This document shows, in pieces, positions 1 through 6,425 of a stretch of DNA of 7,904 nucleotides (position 1 is the stretch's first letter; each line of letters begins with the position of its first letter). Below the pieces are notes generated by a model. The model worked only from the letters and a program-made list of their open reading frames with translations. It was not told where the DNA came from and searched no databases. This DNA comes from Candidatus Adiutrix sp. (GTDB lineage Bacteria; Desulfobacterota; Desulfarculia; Adiutricales; Adiutricaceae): contig JAITUX010000012.1 in the NCBI GenBank assembly GCA_031286085.1, forward strand, positions 1 to 7,904, in the 5' to 3' direction. A program made the position numbers and the translations under genes.

Positions 1-1006
1 CGGCGGCCACCTTGGCGGCCAAGGCTTCGGGGAAGGCCGCTTCCAGCGCCGGCTCCAGGGCCTCGGGCAGGGCGGCCGTCACCGCCCGGATAAGGGCGGC
101 GTCCCGGTCCTTTTCCAGGGCGGCCATGGCCTCGGGATTTTCCTCAGCCAAGGCGGCGTGAAAGATTTCAGGCAGACGCTCGTCCACTTCCTCGGCCAGC
201 TTGCCAGGCAAGCGGGCCGCCACTTCCTTGGCCAGGGTTTCGGGCAGACGCTCCGAAACGGCCTTGGCCAAGGCTTCCGGCAGACGGGCCGCCACCCGCT
301 CTTCCAGAACCTCAGGGAGACGCTCCGAAACGGCTTGGGCCAGGGCTTCCGGCAGGCAATCAGCCACGGCCGCGGCCAGGGTTTCAGGATATTTTTCAGC
401 CGTCCGCTCCCGCAATAGAGCCGGCAGTTCTTCGGCCAGCCGTCTTTCCAGAAGAGCCGGCAGTTCTTCGGCCATTTTTACGGCCAGGACTTCGGGATAT
501 TCGGCGGCCACCTTGGCGGCCAAGGCTTCAGGGAAGGCCGCTTCCAGCGCCGGTTCCAGGGCCTCCGGCAAGCGGCGGGCCACCTCGGCGTCCAGGATTT
601 CAGGCAACTTGGCCTTAACCTCCCGGGCCAAGGCTTCGGGATACTTGGCCTTGACCTCCCGGGCCAGGGCCGCCGGCAACAGCCCGGCCACTTCGGCGGC
701 CAGGGCCTCGGGTAGTTTTTTATCCACCATGGCCGCCAGCGCATAGGGCAGCCGGGTCTCCACTTTCACGGCCAAGGCTATGGGCAGCTTGGCCTCGACC
801 TTGGCCTCCAATTGTTCCGGCAGACGGGCCTCGACGGCCTCGGCCAGGGCTTCCGGCAGACGGGTTTCCAGTTCCCGTTTCATGGCCCGGGGAAATTCCT
901 CGGCCAGTTTGCGCTCCAACAACTCGGGCAGCTTTTCCTTCACCATGTTCTGAAGCAAGGCCGGCAGCTTTTCCGCCGCTTCGGCCGCCAGGACGGCCGG
1001 GAGCCG
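1..1006 (-). repeat. 36-bp tandem repeat array encoding 12-residue units
   Basis: This is the coding repeat of the partial gene at the left edge, seen as DNA. Each unit is 36 bases, and about 27 units plus one 11-residue unit are visible. Most units share the protein pattern but differ at third codon positions, so the array is mostly old and held by selection on the protein rather than a fresh slippage product. Some neighbouring units are nearly identical in DNA. For example 418-438 and 454-474 are the same 21 bases one unit apart, and 251-285 closely matches 323-357 two units apart. The array continues past position 1. Confidence 0.9.
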
Positions 1007-1600
1007 GACCGCAGCCGCCTCGGACAGGCTTATGGCCGGAAGATCTTCCTGAAGCTGACCCGGTTGTATCTGCTCGGAAGGCTTGAAAAAGAAACGGCCG
1101 TCGTCCGCCCGCCCCAGGCTGAAAAGGCGGCCGTCCGCCATCAACTCGCGCAGTATGAGCAAAAGGCGCAGGCGATAGGTTTCCGGCAGGTAAACCACTT
1201 TGAAATTCATCTCTTCGCGGCTTATCGTGGATAAATCGCCGCTTCCTTCGGCTTCCAGGGTGACGGGTACCCCTTCCGTCTCCCGGAGCAGACGCCGCCA
1301 GGCCTCCTCGGGCCAGACACCCTCGCCGGCTAAACGTCCCAGGCTTTCACGCAACCCGGCCTGGAAGGAGACGAGATCTTGAAACAGGACTTCATCGGGC
1401 AGATGCTTCAGGTAGGTTTCCGAAAGAGGCTCCAGCAGTGGATCGGCCGCCTGGCCGGCCTCGGTCAGGGCGTTAAGGTAATCGCGCCAGTTGATCAGGT
1501 GGCGCGGCACCTCGGACAAGGTCTCCCCGCTCACTGATTTTATTCGGACCGTTTTCAGGTTGAAGTCAAAATTCAAAAAGGTTATGAGTTCTTCGGACAT
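1..1600 (-). CDS. Proline-phased 12-residue repeat protein, partial (C-terminus beyond left edge)
   Basis: The frame stays open for 533 codons from ATG 1600 to the left window edge, with no stop, so the protein is longer than what is seen. The start is supported by GGGGAG six bases upstream (1607-1612). Residues 1 to about 190 form an N-terminal domain I do not recognise. It has no signal peptide or membrane segment and holds all the visible tryptophans (W38, W97, W101). From residue 199 the protein is a tandem array with consensus (R/K)-(L/F/Y)-P-E-A-L-A-x-x-V-x-(A/E). Prolines fall at 201, 213, 225 and so on to 489, which is 25 units without an indel, then at 512 and 524. Hydrophobic residues occupy unit positions 2, 6 and 10, and charged residues fill much of the rest, so each unit looks like a short amphipathic helix with Pro-Glu at its N-terminus. 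The gene lies 26 bases after rnj and is probably co-transcribed with it. It is likely cytoplasmic. A scaffold or a lipid- or RNA-associated role is possible, but none is shown. Confidence 0.88.
   Translation of the reverse strand, partial: MSEELITFLNFDFNLKTVRIKSVSGETLSEVPRHLINWRDYLNALTEAGQAADPLLEPLSETYLKHLPDEVLFQDLVSFQAGLRESLGRLAGEGVWPEEAWRRLLRETEGVPVTLEAEGSGDLSTISREEMNFKVVYLPETYRLRLLLILRELMADGRLFSLGRADDGRFFFKPSEQIQPGQLQEDLPAISLSEAAAVRLPAVLAAEAAEKLPALLQNMVKEKLPELLERKLAEEFPRAMKRELETRLPEALAEAVEARLPEQLEAKVEAKLPIALAVKVETRLPYALAAMVDKKLPEALAAEVAGLLPAALAREVKAKYPEALAREVKAKLPEILDAEVARRLPEALEPALEAAFPEALAAKVAAEYPEVLAVKMAEELPALLERRLAEELPALLRERTAEKYPETLAAAVADCLPEALAQAVSERLPEVLEERVAARLPEALAKAVSERLPETLAKEVAARLPGKLAEEVDERLPEIFHAALAEENPEAMAALEKDRDAALIRAVTAALPEALEPALEAAFPEALAAKVAA
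502..571 (-). repeat. 70-bp direct repeat, second copy at 1-70
   Basis: Positions 502-571 match 1-70 with four mismatches, at window positions 29, 53, 65 and 70 of the left copy. All four are silent (Pro CCC/CCT, Glu GAG/GAA, Pro CCC/CCG, Leu CTG/TTG), so residues 344-366 and 511-533 are identical. The copies are 501 bases (167 codons) apart. That is one codon short of 14 repeat units, because of the single short unit between them. The left copy is cut by the window edge, so the duplicated block may be longer. Confidence 0.9.
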
Positions 1601-1606
1601 GGTGCG

Positions 1607-1612
1607 CTCCCC
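1607..1612 (-). promoter_or_regulatory. Shine-Dalgarno for the repeat protein
   Basis: On the minus strand GGGGAG ends six bases before ATG 1600. It is the site that supports this start, since no competing start with a better site was seen in the 26-base gap after rnj. Confidence 0.65.
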
Positions 1613-1626
1613 GCACTTCCCATTTT

Positions 1627-3321
1627 TCAATTACAACCGGCGCCCGCCACATCTGAAAAGCCGGCGCCCGGCAAAAAAATTATTTGGGGCCAGATGCTAG
1701 GCCGGCGGCTGATGGAATGACGGAAGAGCTGACGCACTTCCCGCTGGATGGCGCCGGAAAGCTTTTCCTCGTCAAGAACGCCCCCGGCCTCCTCCCGCCA
1801 GGCCGATACCGCGGCCTCGGCCACGGCCGAGGCTTCCAGGCTCAAGTCCAGGTCATTTTCATAGTGCACGCCGCGAATGGCCACCCTGGGCGCCAGGGCC
1901 AATTCGCCCTCGGCCGTCAGCACCACCGTGACCACCACCAGGCCGCCGCCGGCCAGTTTCAGCCGGCTTTGCAGCACCGGGTCCTCCGGTTCGCCCAGGC
2001 TGCTGCCGTCCACCAGTTTGCGGCCGCTGATTACGGGGGCTTCCGCCTCGGCGCCGTCCCCGGCCAGGCGCAAAGGCCGGCCGTTGGCCAGGACGAAAAT
2101 ATTTTCTTCCGGCCACCCCAGTTCCCGGGCCAGCTCGCCGTGGCGGATAAGCTGGCGCATGGCCCCGTGCACTGGCACCAGGTAGCGGGGCCGGGTGAGG
2201 TTGAGCATCAGCTTCAATTCCTCGGCCTGGCCGTGGCCCGAGGCGTGGACCTTGGCCGCCCGCCCGTCCACCACCTGGGCCCCCTGGCGGTAGAACAGGT
2301 CGATGAGGCCGGTGATGGCTTTTTCATGCCCGGGTATGAAGCGGGCCGAGAAGATGACCGTGTCGCCGTCGCGGATGGCGATCTGGCGATGCTCCCCGTG
2401 AGCCATGCGGTAGAGGGCGCTCATGGGCTCGCCCTGGCTGCCGGTGGCCACGATAACCAGCCGCTCGTCCGGCAGATCCGCGCCCGCCCCGGCCAGGTCC
2501 TCGTCGTCTATCTGGAGATAGCCCAGGCTTTTAGCCAGCTTGACTGTGCTGACCATCCCCCGGCCTTCGAATACTATTTGCCGTCCGGCCGCCTTGGCCG
2601 CCCGGGCCACCTGCCGGAGGCGGACCAGGGAGGAGGCGAAACAGGCCAGGATGACGCGGCCCGGGGCTTCCCGGAAAAGCCGTTCCAGGGTTCGGCCCAC
2701 AGTTATTTCACTGTCGGAGAAGCCGGGCTGGTCGGCGTTGGTTGAATCGGACAAGAGGGCCAGCACCCCGTTTTCACCGTATTCGGCGAACTTGAACAAG
2801 TCCAGGCGTTCTTCTCCCCCGGCCTGGTCCAGGCGGAAATCGCCGGTGTGGACTATAGCCCCCCAAGGGGTGGACAGGGCCACGGCCACACCATCCAAGA
2901 TGCTGTGGTTGACCCGGATGAATTCCAGGTCGAAGGGGCCCACGGTCATTTTTTGCCGGGGTTCAATCTCCAAAAGTTCCGGTTCCGTCCGGGCCGCCCT
3001 CAAGTGCTCCCGGGCCAGGGCCAGGGTCAGGCGGGTGCCGATGACCGGGATGGCGCGGCCTATTTCCTTAAGGAGAAAGCCGGCCGCGCCTATATGGTCC
3101 TCATGGCCGTGGGTCAGCACCAGGGCGCTCAGGCGCTCGGCCTTGTCCCGGAGCCAGGTGAAATCGGGTATGACCAAATCCACCCCGGGCATGGTGGCCG
3201 GGTCGGGAAACATGAGCCCGGCGTCAATGACCAGAAGGCGGTCCTCATATTCCAGGGCCAGGCAGTTGAGGCCTATTTCGCCCAGGCCGCCCAGGGGCAC
3301 TATGCGGACTTCCCGGGGCAT
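1627..3321 (-). CDS. rnj: Ribonuclease J
   Basis: This is a metallo-beta-lactamase/beta-CASP ribonuclease of 564 residues, close to the roughly 555 usual for bacterial RNase J. It degrades and processes RNA as a 5'-3' exonuclease and endonuclease in the cytoplasm. The zinc motif is THGHEDH (H71, H73, D75, H76), followed by H139, HTGDF (H158, D161) and LLSDSTNAD (189-197). Beta-CASP motifs are ATGSQGEP (292-299), HASGHG (359-364) and VPVHG (382-386). The C-terminal region about 440-555 has the expected RRP...P ending. The frame is open 87 codons further upstream, but that part lies inside lepA and looks like shadow sequence. ATG 3321 immediately precedes the family's typical start (VRIVPLGGLGEIG). 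The ATG shares one base with the lepA stop (TGATG), which implies coupled translation; GGGGA sits only three bases upstream. GHEKAI (331-336) replaces the more usual GNEKAI. Confidence 0.95.
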   Translation of the reverse strand: MPREVRIVPLGGLGEIGLNCLALEYEDRLLVIDAGLMFPDPATMPGVDLVIPDFTWLRDKAERLSALVLTHGHEDHIGAAGFLLKEIGRAIPVIGTRLTLALAREHLRAARTEPELLEIEPRQKMTVGPFDLEFIRVNHSILDGVAVALSTPWGAIVHTGDFRLDQAGGEERLDLFKFAEYGENGVLALLSDSTNADQPGFSDSEITVGRTLERLFREAPGRVILACFASSLVRLRQVARAAKAAGRQIVFEGRGMVSTVKLAKSLGYLQIDDEDLAGAGADLPDERLVIVATGSQGEPMSALYRMAHGEHRQIAIRDGDTVIFSARFIPGHEKAITGLIDLFYRQGAQVVDGRAAKVHASGHGQAEELKLMLNLTRPRYLVPVHGAMRQLIRHGELARELGWPEENIFVLANGRPLRLAGDGAEAEAPVISGRKLVDGSSLGEPEDPVLQSRLKLAGGGLVVVTVVLTAEGELALAPRVAIRGVHYENDLDLSLEASAVAEAAVSAWREEAGGVLDEEKLSGAIQREVRQLFRHSISRRPSIWPQIIFLPGAGFSDVAGAGCN

Positions 3322-5117
3322 CAGTCCCCGTCCGTCCTCAAGACCGCCACGAAGGCGCTCTGGGGCACTTCGATCTGGCCGACCATCTTCATGCGTTTCT
3401 TGCCTTTTTTTTGCTTTTCCAGGAGCTTGCGTTTGCGGGTGATATCGCCGCCGTAGCACTTGGCGGTCACGTCCTTGCGGAAGGCGCTGATGGTGGAGCG
3501 GGCGATGATCTGGCCGCCGATGGCTCCCTGGATGGCGATCTTGAACTGCTGGCGCGGCAGTTCCTCCTTGAGCCGCTCGCACATGTTCAAGGCCCGGGCC
3601 CGGGCCCGGTCGCGGTGGACGATGACCGACAGGGCGTCCACTTTTTCGCCGTTCAGCAGAATGTCCACCTTCACCAAATCCTGGATACGGTAGTCCAGCA
3701 TCTCGTAATTGAAGCTGCCGTAACCCTGGGTGACCGTCTTGAGCCGGTCGTAAAAATCATAGATGACCTCGGCCAGGGGCAGTTCGAAGGCCAATTCCAC
3801 CCGGCCGGGCGAGGTATAGTTCATTCTGGAGTTTTCGCCCCGCCGATCCAGGGCCAGTTTCATGACCGCCCCAATATAGCGTTCGGGAGTCATGATGGAG
3901 GCCCGGATGTAAGGCTCCAGGGCGTCGGCGATGCTTATGGGGTCCGGGTAATCCTGGGGATTGTCTATGGTCAGCTCCGTGCCATCCTTAAGAACGAAGC
4001 GGTAGCGGACCGACGGAGCGGTCATGACTATGGACTGGTCGAATTCCCGCTCCAGCCTTTCCTGAACTATTTCCAGGTGCAAAAGACCCAGGAAGCCGCA
4101 GCGGAAGCCCAGGCCCAGGGCCGCGGAACTGTCTTTCTGAAAGACCAGGGCGGCGTCGTTGAGCTTGTATTTTTCAAGGGCTTCGGCCAGGGCCGGGAAG
4201 TCGTCGGCGGCCACGGGGTAGATGGATGAGAAGACCACCGGCAGGACAGCCTTGAAGCCGCCCAAGGGGAGGGCGGCCGGGCGTTCGGCCAGGGTGACGG
4301 TGTCGCCTATGGCCACCTCCGAAACGGTCTTGATTCCAGCTATGACGTAGCCCACCATGCCGGCGGAGAGTTCGCGAACCGGTTCCCGGTTGAGCCGGAA
4401 CAGGCCGACCTCCTCGACCTTGTGCTCGGCCGTCCCGGCCATGAAGCGGATGAGGTCGCCGGCCTTAAGCCGCCCGTGGACGAGGCGGACAGCCACCACC
4501 GTGCCCCGGAAGGGGTCGTAATGGGCGTCGAAGATGCGGGCGGCCAAGGGGGCTTCCGGATCGCCCAAGGGCGGCGGCACCCGTTCTATGACGGCCCGGA
4601 AAACCTCGGCCAGGCCCTGGCCGGTCTTGGCCGAGCAGAGCACCGCCCCGTCGGCCGGAAGCCCCAAGTCCCGGTCGATCTGCTCCCGGGCCGAGTCTAT
4701 GTCGGCCGCGGCCAAATCGATTTTGTTTATGACGGGAATGATGGCCAGGTCCTGTTCCATGGCCGCGTAGAGATTGGCCAAGGTCTGGGCCTCCACGCCC
4801 TGGGTCGCGTCCACCAGGAGCAGTACGCCTTCGCAGGAGGCCAGGGCCCTGGATACTTCGTAGGAAAAATCCACATGCCCGGGAGTGTCTATGAGGTTGA
4901 ACTCGTATTGGCGGCCGTCCGGGCCGGTCACGGGCAGGGTCACGGCACTGGACTTTATGGTTATGCCCCTCTCCCGTTCCAGATCCATGCTATCCAGAAT
5001 CTGGTCCCGGAATTGGCGCGCGTCCACCAGCCCGGCTTCCTGGATCAGGCGGTCGGCCAGGGTGGACTTGCCGTGGTCGATATGGGCCACAATGGAGAAA
5101 TTGCGAATCCGGTCCAT
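3321..5117 (-). CDS. lepA: Elongation factor 4 (LepA), ribosome back-translocating GTPase
   Basis: This 598-residue translational GTPase is full length for LepA (about 600). It binds ribosomes and is thought to act on stalled or mis-translocated complexes and in initiation or assembly. The GTPase motifs are AHIDHGKST (11-19), GIT in switch I (51-53), DTPGH (77-81), NKID (131-134) and SAK (162-164). EF-G-like domains follow, and the C-terminus ends in the LepA-specific lysine-rich tail (EKQKKGKKRMK and VGQIEVPQSAF), so it is LepA rather than TypA/BipA or EF-G. The start at 5117 gives the standard MxxIRNFSIVAHIDHGKST opening and has AAGGA five bases upstream. A promoter lies about 45 bases upstream of the start. 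The stop overlaps the rnj start by one base. An A8 run occurs in the tail (3405-3412). Confidence 0.98.
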   Translation of the reverse strand: MDRIRNFSIVAHIDHGKSTLADRLIQEAGLVDARQFRDQILDSMDLERERGITIKSSAVTLPVTGPDGRQYEFNLIDTPGHVDFSYEVSRALASCEGVLLLVDATQGVEAQTLANLYAAMEQDLAIIPVINKIDLAAADIDSAREQIDRDLGLPADGAVLCSAKTGQGLAEVFRAVIERVPPPLGDPEAPLAARIFDAHYDPFRGTVVAVRLVHGRLKAGDLIRFMAGTAEHKVEEVGLFRLNREPVRELSAGMVGYVIAGIKTVSEVAIGDTVTLAERPAALPLGGFKAVLPVVFSSIYPVAADDFPALAEALEKYKLNDAALVFQKDSSAALGLGFRCGFLGLLHLEIVQERLEREFDQSIVMTAPSVRYRFVLKDGTELTIDNPQDYPDPISIADALEPYIRASIMTPERYIGAVMKLALDRRGENSRMNYTSPGRVELAFELPLAEVIYDFYDRLKTVTQGYGSFNYEMLDYRIQDLVKVDILLNGEKVDALSVIVHRDRARARALNMCERLKEELPRQQFKIAIQGAIGGQIIARSTISAFRKDVTAKCYGGDITRKRKLLEKQKKGKKRMKMVGQIEVPQSAFVAVLRTDGD

Positions 5118-5122
5118 TAAAA

Positions 5123-5127
5123 TCCTT
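5123..5127 (-). promoter_or_regulatory. Shine-Dalgarno for lepA
   Basis: On the minus strand AAGGA ends five bases before ATG 5117. It agrees with the conserved LepA N-terminus in fixing the start. Confidence 0.7.
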
Positions 5128-5161
5128 TAAGGCGGCCGGTTTGGCGAGCCGTAATCCTTCA

Positions 5162-5190
5162 AGTATAGTCTTTCGCCCGTCCAAAGGCAA
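5162..5190 (-). promoter_or_regulatory. Candidate sigma-70 promoter for lepA-rnj-repeat gene
   Basis: On the minus strand a -35 TTGCCT (5185-5190; 4/6 match to TTGACA) and a -10 TATACT (5162-5167; 5/6 match to TATAAT) are separated by exactly 17 bases. The predicted transcription start near 5155 leaves a leader of about 38 bases before lepA. The site lies in the 78-base gap after the phosphoesterase, the only sizeable gap in the window. No convincing intrinsic terminator precedes it, so read-through from the kinase and phosphoesterase genes may add to lepA expression. Confidence 0.55.
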
Positions 5191-5195
5191 TCAAG

Positions 5196-6419
5196 CTAAA
5201 CTTTTTTTAAAGTCAGGATGTCAATTTCCGGCCAGGCCCAGAGACGGAGGGAGCCCACGGCGGCCAAGCCCCGGCAGACGTTGAGCCAGCCGTCCTCCTG
5301 TCCGTATAGGCCGCTGGAATACTTGAAAAAGACCGCGGCCAGGTTGGCCTGGCTGTCCCAGGGCGCCTGGTATTGGCCGCCGTGGGTGTGGCCGGCCAGG
5401 TAGAGTTTGAAACCGGCTCCGAGGGCCTGGAGGAAACCCTCCGGCCTATGGTTCAGAAGAATGTTGAGATCGCCCGGCCGGGCCGGGGGGCCGCTGACGG
5501 CGCTGAAGTCAAGGGCTTCGGCTTCGCCCAGCCAGCTCCTTCTGTGGCCCTGGTCGTCGAGCCCGGTCAGGGTCAGCGGCAGGCCCGGCAGATTGACCCG
5601 TCTGTCAACCAGCATGTTCAGGCCGTGGCCGTCCAGAAGCTCGGCTATGCGTTCCGGCCCGGTATAGTGGTCATGGTTGCCCAGAACGCCCCAGACGCCG
5701 TGGGGGACGCCGGCCAGGGAGCGTAGGGGCTCGTAATAGAGCCTGGCGAATTCCGGGTCGCGATCCACCAGGTCACCGGTTATGACCACCAGGTGGGGTT
5801 CGGCGGCGGCGGTCAGGCTGATGGCGCGCCTGAGCTCCGTAAGGCTGAACCACAAGCCCAAGTGGATATCGGTGACCTGGGCGATGACGAAGCCGTCCAG
5901 GGGGGTTGGCAGACCGCGGATCGGCACTGTTTGGCGTCTCAGACCCGGCGGCCGCCCCTGGCGGAAAACCCCATAACAGACCAGGCCGGTCAGGCCTAAA
6001 AGTCCTCCGGCGGCGGCGGTTTTCAGAAAATCGCGCCGGCCGGTCCCGAGATCCGGAGTCCGGGCCGGCCGGCCGGAAAAATGGCGGCTGAAGAAGCGGA
6101 CCAAACCAAAAACGGCCGAAACCAGGGCCGCCGGCAGTATGAACAGCAGGTGGAGAAGCTGCCAGGCCAGGCTGGGCCTGTCCAGCCAGGCCCAGCCTGG
6201 GCCGAGAGGCCGGCCGGAATAAATGACGACGAGGAAATGCAGCCAGCCGAGGTTGAAGCAGATGAAGAGCAGGCTGATAAGCCGGCGTAATCCGGGCCGG
6301 CCGGCGAGTTTCAGCCACAGCCGCCAGCTCAACGCCTGGCCGGACAGGCAGAGCAGTATAATCAATAAGGCCCGGTGGCTCAACAAAAGCCGGGTTATGG
6401 GTATGGGGTCCAGGTCCAT
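5196..6419 (-). CDS. Membrane-anchored calcineurin-like metallophosphoesterase with internal Tat motif
   Basis: The 407-residue protein has a C-terminal metallophosphoesterase domain of the YkuE/YaeI type. Metal ligands are visible as DIH (184-186), GDLVD (215-219), GNHDH (247-251), NH (323-324) and GHTHGG (343-348). The family acts on phosphodiesters or phosphomonoesters, often of lipids or the envelope; the substrate here is unknown. Hydrophobic segments at about 17-35, 46-68 and 84-110 are followed by TGRRDFLK (126-133) and a weakly hydrophobic helix (134-151), a twin-arginine-type signal. Positive charges cluster at 37-46 and 107-129. This predicts N-terminus out, the RR motif in the cytoplasm and the catalytic domain across the membrane. 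The start at 6419 lies six bases after the kinase stop and in the same frame, with only a weak ribosome site, so translation is probably coupled. The ATG at 6429 that overlaps the kinase stop is in another frame and gives no recognisable protein. Confidence 0.9.
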   Translation of the reverse strand: MDLDPIPITRLLLSHRALLIILLCLSGQALSWRLWLKLAGRPGLRRLISLLFICFNLGWLHFLVVIYSGRPLGPGWAWLDRPSLAWQLLHLLFILPAALVSAVFGLVRFFSRHFSGRPARTPDLGTGRRDFLKTAAAGGLLGLTGLVCYGVFRQGRPPGLRRQTVPIRGLPTPLDGFVIAQVTDIHLGLWFSLTELRRAISLTAAAEPHLVVITGDLVDRDPEFARLYYEPLRSLAGVPHGVWGVLGNHDHYTGPERIAELLDGHGLNMLVDRRVNLPGLPLTLTGLDDQGHRRSWLGEAEALDFSAVSGPPARPGDLNILLNHRPEGFLQALGAGFKLYLAGHTHGGQYQAPWDSQANLAAVFFKYSSGLYGQEDGWLNVCRGLAAVGSLRLWAWPEIDILTLKKV

Positions 6420-6425
6420 AGGCGG

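Noticed and set aside
158..746. Two overlapping plus-strand reading frames (158-418 and 201-746) with periodic Gly/Gln- and Ala/Ser/Arg-rich sequence
   Set aside because: They are antisense shadows of the 36-bp repeats. Their periodicity comes from the minus-strand array, and the minus frame is open over 533 codons with a good start.
1..1006. CRISPR array as an explanation for the regular 36-bp spacing
   Set aside because: There are no conserved repeats separated by unique spacers. The periodicity is continuous, codon-phased and diverges at synonymous sites, so it is coding.
1656..1679. Short GC hairpin (GCCGG-CGC-CCGGC) followed on the minus strand by TTTT at the end of rnj
   Set aside because: The stem is only five base pairs, the T run only four, and it lies within the rnj coding tail. 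It is too weak to call a terminator, though mild attenuation before the repeat gene cannot be excluded.
1684..2745. 353-codon plus-strand open frame opposite RNase J
   Set aside because: It lies wholly antisense to a gene with all RNase J motifs. Long antisense frames are expected at this GC content, and the product has no recognisable motif.
3322..3582. Upstream 87-codon extension of the rnj frame
   Set aside because: It lies inside the conserved lepA tail, is low-complexity Arg/Pro-rich, and the RNase J family starts at the ATG at 3321.
3411..5120. Plus-strand open frames opposite lepA (3411-4229 and 4422-5120)
   Set aside because: They are shadows of the highly conserved lepA frame and show no motifs of their own.
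5200..5213. AT-rich inverted repeat ACTTT-TTTA-AAGT at the end of the phosphoesterase gene
   Set aside because: It has no GC stem, lies inside the last codons and is too short for a terminator or operator call.
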